Below, in pieces: positions 1 through 11,200 of a stretch of DNA of 64,000 bases. The stretch spans positions 9,953,501-10,017,500 of the forward strand of contig NC_089981.1 in the NCBI RefSeq assembly GCF_036417845.1, in the 5' to 3' direction. The stretch is from Apteryx mantelli. Taxonomy: Eukaryota; Chordata; Aves; Apterygiformes; Apterygidae. The first letter of the stretch is position 1. Each line of letters opens with the position of its first letter. The notes below the pieces were generated by a model. That model was not told the DNA's origin, searched no databases, and saw only the letters and a list, made by a program, of their open reading frames with translations. The position numbers were made by a program, and so were the translations under genes.

Positions 1-2
1 TC

Positions 3-170
3 ATCTGTACGCGCCCTTCCACCATCTTTTCAGCAGACAAGATAATCTCTGTGGTTTACACCATCATCACGCCTATGCTCAATCCCTTGATTTACACCCT
101 TCGAAATGAAGACATGAAAAAAGCCTTGAACAAGCTGTGGAGCAGAAAAGCAAAGAGGAGTCAGACATGA
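3..170 (+). CDS. Olfactory receptor, 3' end (partial)
   Basis: The open frame enters from the left edge and ends with TGA at 168-170. It encodes the end of ECL3, TM7 and the cytoplasmic tail, with the hallmark segment [19 protein letters not shown]. This marks a class II OR resembling family 4, a seven-helix odorant receptor of olfactory cilia. The same gene in copy B (28507-29448) is nearly complete but has lost exactly this TM7 segment. Whether this copy is functional cannot be judged, because TM1-TM6 are outside the window. Confidence 0.88.
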   Translation: MCTRPSTIFSADKIISVVYTIITPMLNPLIYTLRNEDMKKALNKLWSRKAKRSQT

Positions 171-2686
171 AACAACAGGGTGAGTGTTTGTAAGATGACT
201 GTAGCTCAAGAAACCATGGGGAGGCAAAGAGAAGTGTTCAGGAGGGACTTTTCAGGAATGTTGTTCTATTTTTGGCATGGCTGTTCAGAATAGAACTGAA
301 AATAAATTCAAAGTTATATGCAGCTCTCATCTTTCTTTGGAAATTGTCGGTCAAAAGGATGTGAGCATATTGTCACCAGTCAAACCCGAGCCTTTGGGGT
401 GGTATTGTGGCTTTTACCTTTAGACACCTTAGAGCTGTGTAAGTCTCAGGTCTAGGCTGGTCAGTCGTCTGGTGCTTTACACTATAAAAAAATCTAAGGG
501 ATAGGTATCTCAGTGGAAATACGGGGATCCAATATCTCTCCATACTCCACACAATATAACCTAATTCCTAGCTGAACACTGAAAATTTCCCTAAAATTCT
601 TAACAGTACTGTTCTTGATCCATCGAGTTTTCCTCAACTGTTTGCAGCAGGGAAACCCCCAAATGCCCCTACGACCTCCTGACTCTGGGCAATGCTGTTC
701 TACCGCAAATAGACTTACTTTAGCATTGCTGTCATGACAAGTGATTCAAGGCAGGGATTTTCCCAAATCTCCTCCTGGAACTGAGATTTGGGGAAGGGAA
801 GAAGAGGAACAGGATTCTGGATGGTGGATCAGAAGGCTTTCTTAGAAAAGCAAACTGTAGATTTGAAGAGACAGCAGCTCTTTAACATTTTAAATTCCCT
901 AATTTTGTCTGGGTTTCTCGAGGTGGAGGCTAAGGCATAGGTGAATGCAGGGCTTAGATGAATGTGGGGCTTATGAAAATCTGTTCTTTTTGATGATATT
1001 TGTCAGAAAGCATATTTAGGTTTGAGATTGTGATTCTTGATTGAAACATGCTGCCGGTTCTGCTGATGCTTAGCTCTAGATGGCTTTGACTATCATCTTA
1101 AACATCAGCGCAGAGAGAGGTGTGCAGACATGACTCATTGCTGTGCAGGGAAGCTCTTTGATGACGATCTACCTGTCTTTTTCTGGAAGAGTAGTAGTGT
1201 ACATTGCTCTTCCCAGAGACCTGTAAACATACACAGGAAAATAAAATGATGCCTGTGATTTGTTTCCAAGCTATTTCTTTCCTGTGAGCTGGGAGTCCAC
1301 TGAAAGAGACAATTTTGGACACCTCAGAAATCTGGTTTAAAAAGCTCACATCTCTGTTCAAGATAAGGACAACGTAACATTGATACGTGTAAAAACAGTG
1401 ATCTTCACATATCTGATGATACTTAATAATGAGAAACGAGAGACAAACCTTGAGCTTCAGGCTCTGCAGCAACAGAAAGATGACAACTAGCAGGACCAAA
1501 AGGCTACATTTTCCTGAGACTTGTAAAATCCTTCTTTAGGGTGCCATAGATGATCACAGGGACACAATCTTTGCTACAGTTATGCACAGCTTTAAGGAGA
1601 GGAAGTCAGGGGAAATAACAGCCCTAACAGGCTTGCAAAGGGAATCCACAAGACCTCTTTCCATCCCCCTTTGACTGTAAACTTTATGCAGAGGCAGGAA
1701 CCTCTCGCCTGTCTGAGATTAATTCTGTCACTTTCAGCTCAATAAAGATTTCAACTCCTTCTGCCAACTGAGGGACAGCATTTGTAAACTCAGCCAGAAG
1801 GGATGAAACATCGTTTAGTGCTAGAACACCTATCCTTAGAGCTAGCTTAGTTGAATTGATAAAAGGATTCCAAAGCCTTTCCCAACTTTCTCATCTCCCA
1901 GAAATGATTGGTCATTTATTCTCAAAATCACATTGATGACAGACATGTTGTTGGTAAGTCACCATCTTATTCCGTCATTCTTTTAAGTGGAAGAACACTG
2001 CAGCTTGATTAACTTTCAGATTATGTCCAATGTCCTTAAAATAACTACCGGTTCACTCAGTTGCCTCAAGTGGATTGCTGATATGTGGAGATGAAAAGCA
2101 GGAATAAGTTCTTGTTACTTCACAATGGTAGCAAAATTAGAAGTCAATCTTTTCTGCATTGCTGTAGTTTTTTCATGTTTCCAGGCAGAAGGGGAAAAAG
2201 GAGGTAGTAATGAGTGACAGAAGAGGGAGATTTAACAGAAGAGGGACAGTTACTTTTGCTAGTGTTTGGGGGGTGAAAACACGGGTGTGTGTTCTCCAAG
2301 ATTTCCTTTCCAGAACTTCAGGTTCTGTGTGTTGCACTGGAAGAGGCTACTCCTTTCAAATACTGAAGACGTAGCAGAAATGGCCATAAATTCAAATCAC
2401 ATTGCTTTTCTCCTCTTGAATGTCTCTGAAAGCTTTTTCTCATCTTGACGGACTGGTGGTTTTCCTACATGAGCAAACGTTCCTAATAGAACAGAGAACT
2501 GCAATTCTGTGCCACGCACTCCTCAGGCAGGAGTCCTGTTTGTGCTTGGAACTTGCAAGTTAAGAGTCAGGATTCCTCCAGCTTTCAGCAGCAGAGGAAC
2601 ACAGTCTTTCAAGATAGAAGTTGCAGATACAACCAGTTAAAAGTCCACCTAAAATCACTTCTAACAATTAAGTACCTTTCTGAATC
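171..2686. other. OR 3' flank and spacer inside copy A
   Basis: No gene seen. Short ORFs here have no recognisable domain, and most recur at the matching place in copy B (30.1-32.6 kb), as expected of duplicated noncoding DNA. Positions 1452-1742 form a block present three times in the window (see 27231-27532). Confidence 0.7.
1452..1742. repeat. Three-copy ~300-bp block, copy 1
   Basis: It matches 27231-27532 over its full length and 31385-31622 over its right 80%. It contains a run reading TGTAAAATCCTTCTTTAGGG. It has no coding potential, and no terminal inverted repeats or target duplication were recognised. Confidence 0.75.
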
Positions 2687-3703
2687 TTACCCTTGGAAGC
2701 TGATCAAATCTTCCTTGGAAGTCCTACTCTTTGTACCAAGGTTTTGATAAATTTTCCCCAAACAAAGTTCTCTTTCTAACAAGTCTGCTGAAGTTTCTCT
2801 GATATGACCTAAAACTCTCCTCAGAGCATCCTTCACCTCCTTATTCCTTAGGCTGTAGCTGGTAAGATTCAGCACTGGAGTCACCACTGTAGAGAACAGA
2901 GAGGCCCATTTCTCTCAGTCCAATGAGTAGCTGGATGTTGGGCTACCGCACATAAAAACGGTGCTGCCATAAAACAAGAAGAGAGCTCTCAGATGGGAAG
3001 CAGAGGTGGAGAAGGCTTTGCATCTGTGCTTGGAGGAGTGGATCCTCAGGGTGGTGGAGATGAGGTAGATGGAGGAGATGAGAATTGCCAGAGATGTGAA
3101 GATGCCACGAAACACACCAAAAATGTGAAGTACCGTCTCTTTGCTATAGGTGTCAGAGCATGAAAGCTGGATCCTAGGGGGATGTCACAGAAATAATGAC
3201 CGATAATACCAAACTCACAGAAAGAGAATGTGAAGGTGGAGATAGTTTGCGGAAGTGCGTGGACAAAGCCAATGAAACAGGAGATGATTACCATCTGTGT
3301 ACAGGCTTTTGAGGACATGACAGTTGCATGAAGGAGAGGGTTACACAGAGCCACATGCAGTCATATGCCATTACTGCCAGCAGGAGACACACAACACTAG
3401 CCATGAGGAGACAAGTGAATAGCTGTGCCACACAGGCACTGACTGAAGTGGCTCTCCTCACTGCTGAAGAGTTCACCAGCAACCTTGGGGAGAGAGCTGA
3501 GGAGTAACAGAAATCCACAGAATCCAAGTTACTGAGGGAAAGGTACACAGTGTGTGAAGCCGGGGGATCAACCTTCATCTACATGATCATTCCAAGATTC
3601 CCTATTAATGTGCTTAAAAAAAGCGGGTTACCTTTACCTCTTGGCTTTCTGTTAGTCCAGAGAGGATAAACTCAGTGGCCACACAGTGATTCCTCTCAGG
3701 CAT
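2687..3703 (-). pseudogene. Olfactory receptor pseudogene (copy A)
   Basis: A class II OR reads across several frames. The start is MPERNHCVATEFILSGL at 3703, followed by a TM1 remnant with IGNLGMIM, TM2 LSNLDSVDFCYSS, TM3 ending MAYD, TM4-TM5, KAFSTSASHLRAL and the TM7 segment TPVLNLTSYSLRNKEV. Lesions shared with copy B are a stop after TM1, a 1-base loss in the DRY region and a frameshift in the second extracellular loop. Lesions found only here are a 7-A run (8 in copy B) that shifts the frame and gives TAA at 3614-3616, and a CGA-to-TGA stop just before TM7. The NPxIY motif is degenerate (NLTSY). It resembles the OR5/8/9 type. It is dead. Confidence 0.92.
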
Positions 3704-5431
3704 GTTGCTAGCACACTCATATCATCTCCCGACAGGAAACTGGTTCAACACCTAGAAGTGATGGGAAACTGGCAACACACAATGGATTGTCTCAGTAGCC
3801 GCAAGGAAGCACGGCGCATTTTAATCATAGCTTCTGACTAGACTTCTTTAATTACGCATTGAAATGACTTGTGAAACAAGGGAGTACTCTTCCTATTTTT
3901 CAGGTGAGATAAGAAAGCCCAGAAAGACAAAATAATTTATTCAAAAGGCAGCAGCAGCACTGTGAAACACCAGTCCTAGTTTGGCACTACAATGGTTTTT
4001 GTGTGCCCTCTTTCTCCTCTTTTAAGGAAAAAAGTCTTCTTTTCTTGAGGACATCTATGGAGCACTCTTCTCCCCTCACTCATGGCCACGGTTGGGTGTA
4101 CAGTATCATCCAAATGGCCCACTCCAAGGACAATGGCCCGCTTGTTTCTGAAGATACATGGTCTTGACACTAGTTCAGACATCATTCTTCCTGTATTGCA
4201 ATCACCAATACATTTTTTGCCTATTAGCTAACTCTCCCGGGCATTGGTAGCAGGGTAGTTAGAGCTCAGTATGGGCCACAAAGTCCATTAATGGGACAAA
4301 GCAGCCCCCGTTCAGCCTTGCTGAAATAGGAATATAATGGTTAGGCTGCAGCTGTGCCAACTTGCTAAGACCTGCCTTAATTACATGGACCTCCACCACC
4401 CTGACCTTTGGGACTGCAACTTGTAAACATACAAATAACAAATCCACATCCTGGCAGAAGAAAGTAAGAGTTTCCTCTCTTGAATGAAATGGCGGCAAGC
4501 ACTAAATGGCAACAGCAGCAGGAAAACTCAGCTTTGCATCTTCCCAAAGAGGAGGAGATACCACAGGATCCTCCAGGTTTGGCTGAGAAAGGATTTCTCA
4601 TTTGCTTGCATCCCTGTTGTCAAGGAAAAGTGGCCATCTTCTGCTCAGGAATAAATTGGGAAGAGTCACCAAATGAAATACTTTCCATTTAGAGGGGGAA
4701 AAATCTCATGCTAAAAGGGAAGGAATCCTGAACAAAAAGGGAATCACTCATCCCTGTAAAGGTTCTACCAGCTTCACCTCACATGAAAAATTATTGTTAA
4801 TCTATTGGAGGTTACCAGTAACCTGGCTGACGCTCTCAAAGCGGAGTTCTTATCATGTGGGTGACTGAATGGAGGTTTCAATTCTTGCTGAGGTCTGTTT
4901 CTAGCATAGGCTTCAAGGTATTGCATATGTACAAAACTATTCTCTTACTGACCTGTTTCATCCAGAAAGGCAAGAGTATCTACTCTGTACTGTAGATACT
5001 GCAGATACTGTCTATACTGTAGGTACCAAGCCAGTTTATTCCCCCCTTGAGCCAAATCTTCAGAAGTACTTGCCCTTTTCAAGAAGCAGACAGCAGGATT
5101 AAAACCAGCCTATAATGGTTAGGTACACCATTTAAGTGAGGAAAATGCTCACCCTGCTTAGATGCACAAAAGACCAGACTGCCTTTACACACTGAGTTAT
5201 CTTTGCATAGTTGGCTGTTGTTTATCTCCAACCTACCCAACCTTTTCTGCCCTAAAGCACAGCAACTAGCCCAGTTAATTCTCAGAAAAGGGCTTCAATG
5301 AGCTTGCTATCAACAGGTTGCTCTCTTCCATGGACTACTTGGGAAACTGAAGGAGGAAATTTCCCTCTCCTGCCCCAACGTGAGGGATCAAACACTGGAT
5401 TAGGTGCAAATTTGTACAATCTCCATCTGTG
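3704..5431. other. Spacer inside copy A
   Basis: No gene seen. The 60-80-codon ORFs here (for example at 4480-4692) are shared with copy B but show no domain, signal or splice context. At 4980-5027 copy A carries a local expansion of a TACTGTAGATACTG-like motif relative to copy B. Confidence 0.6.
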
Positions 5432-5558
5432 CTGACATTTAAAATTCAGCTGGATCAGGCCGGAGCAATCTGATCTGACTGAACCTGCTCTGAGGAGGAG
5501 GTTGGACTTGATGACCTCCAGAAATCCTTCCCAACCTAAATGATTCTATGATTCTATC
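5432..5558 (+). repeat. Old CR1 3' tail
   Basis: The sequence has the CR1 3'UTR consensus order: GAGGAGGTTGGACTTGATGA, then a CTTCCCAACC-type stretch, then the tandem octamers ATTCTATG ATTCTATC. It predates the duplication, because the same fragment is at 35283-35408. Confidence 0.9.
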
Positions 5559-5690
5559 TGCAGATTGAAAATGATCTTTTTGATCTCTAAAATGAAGAAA
5601 TAGGCCTACCTTCCTTGCACGAAGGTGTGAGATATTTTATGCCATATTGTTCCCAGAAATAAACTCTTATTTCAAAAGCTACAAACTTAT

Positions 5691-6530
5691 GAGGCCTTCT
5701 ACAGACAGCTGGAAGTAGCCTCACGATCCCAGGCCCTGGTTCTCATGGGGGACTTCAGCCACCCTGAGATCTGCTGGAAAGACAACACAGCTAGGCACAA
5801 ACAGTCCCAGAGGTTCCTGCAGAGCATTGGTGACAACTTCTTGACACAGGTGGTGGAGGAGCCAACAAGGAGAGGTGTGCTGCTGGACCTCGTACTAACA
5901 AACAAAGAAGGACTGGTGGAAGATGTGAAGGTCGGGGGCAGCCTTGGCTGCAGTGACCATGAGATGGTGGAGTTCAGGATGCTGCAAGGAGGAGGCAGGG
6001 CACTAAGTAGGATCGCAACCCTGGACTTGAGGAGAGCAAACTTTGGCCTCTTCAGGGACCTACTTGGAGGAATGCCATGGGTTAGGGCCCTAGAAGGAAG
6101 GGGCGTTCAAGAGAGCTGGTTAATATTCAAACATCACTTCCTCCAGGCTCAAGAACGGTGCATCCCTATGAGTAGGAAGTCAAGCAAAGGAGGCAGGAGA
6201 CCTGCATGGATGAGCAAGGAGCTCCTGGCAAAACTCAACCAGAAGGAGGAAGTCTACAGAAAGTGGAAAGGGGGACAGGCCGCTTGGGAGGAATATAGGA
6301 ACATTGTCAGAGTATGCAGGGATGCAACGAGGAAGGCTAAGGCCCGTTTGGAATTAAATCTGGCGAGAGATGTCAAGGACAGCAAGAAGGGCTTCTTCAA
6401 AGACATCAGTAGCAAAAGGAAGACTAGGGAAAATGTGGGCCCGCTGCTGAATGGGGCGGGAGCCCTGGTGATGAAGGATGCAGGGAAGGCAGAGTTACTG
6501 AATGCCTTCTTCTACTGCTCAGGTCAGCCC
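5691..6530 (+). pseudogene. CR1 ORF2, endonuclease part
   Basis: The frame runs from [18 protein letters not shown] through [14 protein letters not shown] and [12 protein letters not shown], the C-terminal half of an APE-type endonuclease that nicks target DNA. It continues into the linker ([20 protein letters not shown]). A deletion of about 20 bases near 6510-6530 shifts translation out of the reverse-transcriptase frame. The N-terminal catalytic part of the endonuclease is missing through 5' truncation. Confidence 0.9.
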
Positions 6531-8094
6531 TCAGGAACCCCAGACCCTGGAGGCAAGAGAGAAAGTCTGGAGAAAGGAAGACTTTCCCTTGGTGGAGGAG
6601 GATCGGGTTAGAGATCATTTAAGCAAACTTGACACCCACAAATCCATGGGCCCCGATGGGATGCACCCACGAGTGCTGAGGGAGCTGGCGGATGGTATTG
6701 CTAAGCCACTCTCCATCCTCTTTGAAAGGTCATGGAGAACAGGAGAGGTGCCTGAAGACTGGAAGAAAGCCAGTGTCACCCCAGTCTTCCAAAAGGACAA
6801 GAAGGAGGAGCCAGGGAACTACAGGCCAGTCAGCCTCACCTCCATCCCTGGAAAGGTGATGGAGCAGCTCATCCTGGAGGCCATCTCCAAGCATGTGGAG
6901 GACAAAAAGGTGATCAGGAGTAGTCAGCATGGCTTCGCCAAGGGGAAATCATGCTTATCCAATCTGATAGCCTTCTCTGATGGAATGACTGGCTGGGTAG
7001 ATGAGGGGAGAGCAGTGGATGTTGTCTCCCTTGACTTGAGGAAGGCTTTCGACACTGTCTCCCATAACATCCTCATAGGGAAGCTCAGGAAGTGCGGGCT
7101 AGATGAGTGGACAGTGAGGTGGATTGAGACCTGGCTGAATGGCAGAGCTCAGAGAGTTGTGATCAGCGGTGCGGAGTCTAGTTGGAGGCCTGTAGCTCGC
7201 GGTGTCCCCCAGGGGTCAGTCCTGGGTCCAGTCTTGTTCAACTTCTTCATCAATGACCTGGATGAAGGCACAGAGTGCACACTCAGCAAGTTTGCTGACG
7301 ATACAAAACTGGGAGGAGTGGCTGATACGCCAGAGGGCTGTGCTGCCATTCAGAGAGACTTGGACAGGCTGGAGAGGTGGGCAGAGAGGAACCTCATGAA
7401 GTTCAACAAAGGCAAGTGCAGGGTCCTGCACCTGGGGAAGAATAACCCCATGCACCAGGACAGGTTGGGGGTTGACCTGCTGGAAAGCAGCTCTGCGGAG
7501 AAGGACCTGGGAGTGCTGGTGGACACCAAGTTAAGCATGAGGCAGCAATGTGCCCGTGTGGCCAAGAAGGCCAATGGTATGCTGGGGTGCATCAGGAAGA
7601 GTGTTGCCAGCAGGTGGAGGGAGGTGATTCTCCCCCTCTACTCAGCCCTGCTGAGGCCACATCTGGAGTACTGCGTCCAGTTCTGGGCTCCCCAGTACAA
7701 GAGGGATGTGGCACTACTGGAGCAAGTGCAGCGAAGGGCTACAAAGATGATTAGGGGACTGGAGCATCTCTCTTATGAGGAAAGGCTGAGAGAGCTGGGC
7801 CTGTTTAGCTTGGAGAAGAGAAGGCTGAGAGGAGATCTTATCAATGTGTACAAGTATCTGAAGGGAGGGTGTCGAGAGGATGGGGCCAGACTCTTTTCAG
7901 TGGTGCTGAGCGACATGACGCGAGGTAACGGGCACAAACTGAAACACAGACACTTCCATCTGAACATGAGGAAAAACTTTTTCACTGTGAGGGTGACAGA
8001 GCACTGGAACAGGTTACCCGGAGAGGTTGTAGAGTCTCCTTCTCTGGAGATATTCAAAACCCACCTGGATGCGATCCTGTACAATGTGCTCTAG
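6502..8094 (+). pseudogene. CR1 ORF2, reverse transcriptase part
   Basis: This 530-codon open frame covers the complete CR1 reverse transcriptase. It has [18 protein letters not shown], the [18 protein letters not shown] motif, [44 protein letters not shown] and the catalytic FADDTKLGG. The thumb and C-terminal region end in a TAG at 8092-8094. It is intact as a frame, but it is separated from the endonuclease by the frameshift near 6520 and has no promoter of its own, so autonomous activity is unlikely. Antisense ORFs in this interval are shadows. Confidence 0.93.
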
Positions 8095-8176
8095 GTGACC
8101 CTGCTTGAGCAGGGGGGTTGGACTAGATGATCTCCAGAGGTCCCTTCCAACCTCAGCGATTCTGTGATTCTGTGAT

Positions 8177-8259
8177 GAGGAGTCACCTTCTGGTCCTGAA
8201 GATGAGCCGTTTCCTCCAAGGCCTGGCCAGCAAAAGCAAACCTTCCTTAACTGTAACAG
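8177..8259 (+). CDS. ATAD2-like: ATAD2-like exon, truncated by CR1
   Basis: It reads [18 protein letters not shown] and ends QTFLNCNR before the donor GTAACT at 8260. It corresponds to the acidic region just before the second AAA domain. The exon ends with two bases of a codon, which the next exon completes. Its 5' part is replaced by the CR1 tail, which carries an in-frame TGA at 8165. Confidence 0.75.
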
Positions 8260-11200
8260 GTAACTGCCCGTGTCCTTTCATTGAAATTCTTCCGATTGCT
8301 GGGGCTTTCCAAGCTGTCGTGGCCATTGCAAGTGGGAGGGGCGTTAGATGAGGGAGGACAGAAGAGTTAGTCCAGGGTGCTCTGGTATCAAAAACTGCAA
8401 GCAGGAAGCATGGGGATATAACTAGGTGCTAGAGTTGTAGGAAAGCAAGTAGCTCCAGCCGATCATCCGGAAGGAGCCAGCCTCCTTTTCCTCCACCAAA
8501 GACGTCCACAGACAATTAGGGCATGCTGATTTCATGCATGCTGTTCTTCAAGGATTCAAGGCCAAAGAAATATGTTGTCCCTCCTCTTAGCTAAAAAAAT
8601 GCAGTGTGGGTTTGTGGAGTCACCTAGCTTCCCAGATTAGGAATGCAGGAGTGACTCAAGAAAATTGAGGAATGGCCAGCTAAAAGAGCATAATAAAAAC
8701 CCTGCAAAAAAGGGCTTCATTTGTGATCTTTAAGCCACTATGCTTACATTCATATTTTGATAGTGCAATGTGAAAGTAATTCAATCCCACAGTGGAGAAG
8801 TTAGCTTATGGGGTCCCAGCTGCGTCAGTAGTTTTTCTCACTCTCTCTTACTGTGCTGCTCAGGAAGGCTTCTGACCCACAGAACTTGGTCCAGTCTCTA
8901 GGCTCCTTGGCCTGAGCCAGAAAAGGTCCTGCAGTACTGGGAGGGCAAAAAAAAAGAAAAAAAAACAGTGCTATTCACAGATGTATTCCATGATAACAGA
9001 GCAAAAACCACGAGAAAGTTGTATTTGCAATCTAGGAGAGAGCACACAAGGAAAGATGAAACCATCTGAATGAAGGAATCTAATAAATATCCTCCAGTTC
9101 TATGGACTCACAGGAATGTTTTGCACTTTGTTAGATACAGCTAAGGCCTTTCAGAGCCCACGGCATTTCTTTTCCCACAAGGTTCTTCTGCTCCTTCCCG
9201 ACCACCTTCTCCATTTCCAGTGGACCCCCTGCACCTAAACTTGACCAAGGCAGAGGCCTCAAGGCTGCTCAGTCAAGACATACTGAACAAAGGAGCCTCA
9301 CGGCCGGGGGGAAGAGAACCAGACCAGCGTGTGCTGGACGAAGAAAGACACCTTGAACATCTGTGTCTTGATCGATCACTTCCTTTGCAAACTTCTTGTT
9401 TTGCAGTTACGCTCCTAGCAATGCTTGTTGCCAGCCAGCATGTCACAGGCCCAGGTTCTTAATCGCTGGAGAGCCCGGGTACGGGCAAAGTTCCCACTTG
9501 GCGCCTGCACTAATACACACGCTGGAGAGGTTTGCGGTTCACGTGCTGGACCTGCCGGCTCTCTTTGCTAGCAGCACCTCACCCAAAGAAAGATGCGCAC
9601 AGGTACCTCTTCTCTCTGCAATCTCACAGGATGAATAGACTCAGGGGAAGCAGGCAGACCTCCCGTGGTTAATGGTGGTGGCCTGGCTTTCCTCTGCTTC
9701 CTGTGGTGTTTATTTCGCGCTGAAAGAACACTTTTCTTGTACGCTGAACAATGCAGAAGAAGGACGTTGTGCATGAGCATCTTTTCCATTCCAGGCTAAA
9801 CAGCAATGATGTTGCTAGCAGCTCAGGGAGCTCCAAGATGCTCCTGATAAAGCCCTCTGCATGGCAAGAGCTGCTGCTCACGACAGCAGGCTCTCCAGAG
9901 TTGTTTCCCTTGCCTCTTCAGGCTCTGTAGCTCCCAGGAGGCGCCTCTGCCTCAGCCTGACTGCACATCATGCCCTTTCTCTAGCCTCCCTCTTTATAAC
10001 ACTGAAATGCAACCCAGGCTTGGGAGGGGGGAAGAAAAGGGTTTCTCTTCTCTCATCATACCGCAGGGAAGAGGCAAGAACACGCTTGCTGGATTCGAGC
10101 GGTGTAGCAGTGGCCCCAGGCTGATGTGGACCCTGCTGAAGGGCTGGGCCTGTTTTTTCAAGCACACTACCACTCACACTGGGCGTGAGGCTCTGGGCGA
10201 GTTACCTGACATCTAAGCAGTTTGGAAATCAGGCAGAGATTCAGGCCTGCCTCTCGCTGTGAAGAGGCTGAAGGAACTGGGTCCAAGCAGCAATGTTACC
10301 TTATTCTTGGTGGCTTGTTTGGACGCTTTGTCTTTGTGCACTCCCGTTTTGCAGGCAATTTTGATTGATCCATTGTTGTTCAGCAGCAGCCTCTGCTACC
10401 CGCTTCAACAGTCTTCTCCAAACTTCCTTTTGACTAGTTGATCCGAGAAGCCCAGAGGACAGCACCGAGCATCCTTTCTATTCCACATATCCATGCCTGG
10501 TGGGAGGCTGCCAGACTCACCTTGAGAGCTACGCTCACAACATTACTAGAGGGCATTCCAGCATATGCTCCAGTGCTGTTGCTCGCTACGTCGGATGTTT
10601 GCCATGCAGATCTCCCGCCAGAGGTATTTCTCTCACTGCCTTCCCGGCTTCTTTCAGTCTCATGTTAATTTATCACTCCATTAAGCACCCAAATACTGTG
10701 CTCTCCTAAGCCATTCAACACCGGCATTACTAGGGCACCCTGCTGGCATCTCTTCCCTCTGCAGTTGCCACAAGGCTTCAACCTGAAGGGCAGCAAGGCA
10801 AGTAAATCCAAAACAGGCAACCTAGGAGATGCTCAGTGTCCTCCCTTGGAGCACTGGAACCTCGGGTCGCTTCACAGAGCTTTAATCCTAGAGGTGTTCC
10901 TTAAAGAAGATGCCCTAAATTGCCCTGCCGACCCACTACAATCTCGCCTTTAAGGCCAAGAAGCAAACTTGTTCTAGTCTCTCCCTTATTCAAAGCATTC
11001 CTCAGCTTCACTGGAAAAGGAATTCATCTTTGTGGAGCAGAACACAAATTTTTTTGGGGGGGGGCTTACGGCTGCGCTGTCTTTTCTCCTCCCACCTCAG
11101 GTACGAGCTTTATTTTCTGAGCTTTACGGAGAAGTTTTCAATGTCCAGTCACCTAGCGAGGAGGAAGGGAGAAAGTTTTTCGAGGACTTGTTTGTCCAGA

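Larger units (their letters stand above)
1..5686. repeat. Segmental duplication, copy A
   Basis: This block matches 29273-35469 in the same orientation, with a few substitutions per 100 bases by eye. It holds an OR 3' end, a minus-strand OR pseudogene and an old CR1 tail. Differences from copy B include about 246 bp (near 42-287) missing from B, about 640 bp (29484-30125) present only in B near 460, about 66 bp (near 5588-5653) missing from B, and a small expansion of a TACTGTAGA-type motif at 4980-5027. Homology stops at 5686, exactly where the CR1 begins. The left end lies outside the window. Confidence 0.93.
5687..8176 (+). mobile_element. CR1 LINE, 5'-truncated, nearly intact ORF2
   Basis: A chicken-repeat-1 non-LTR retrotransposon lacking ORF1 and the first part of the endonuclease. 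It ends in a CR1 3'UTR with GGTTGGACTAGATGATCTCC and the octamer repeat ATTCTGTGATTCTGTGAT at about 8176, with no poly(A), as is normal for CR1. Its left end is the right end of segmental duplication copy A. Its right end abuts an ATAD2-like coding exon. No convincing target-site duplication is visible. Few lesions (one small deletion) suggest a fairly young insertion. Confidence 0.95.

Noticed and set aside
4259-4692. Overlapping 70-80-codon ORFs on both strands, conserved between duplication copies
   Set aside because: Conservation is explained by the recent duplication; indels between copies change the frames (79 codons in A against 113 in B), so there is no coding constraint.
7773-8084. 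Minus-strand ORF in the CR1
   Set aside because: Shadow of the reverse transcriptase frame.
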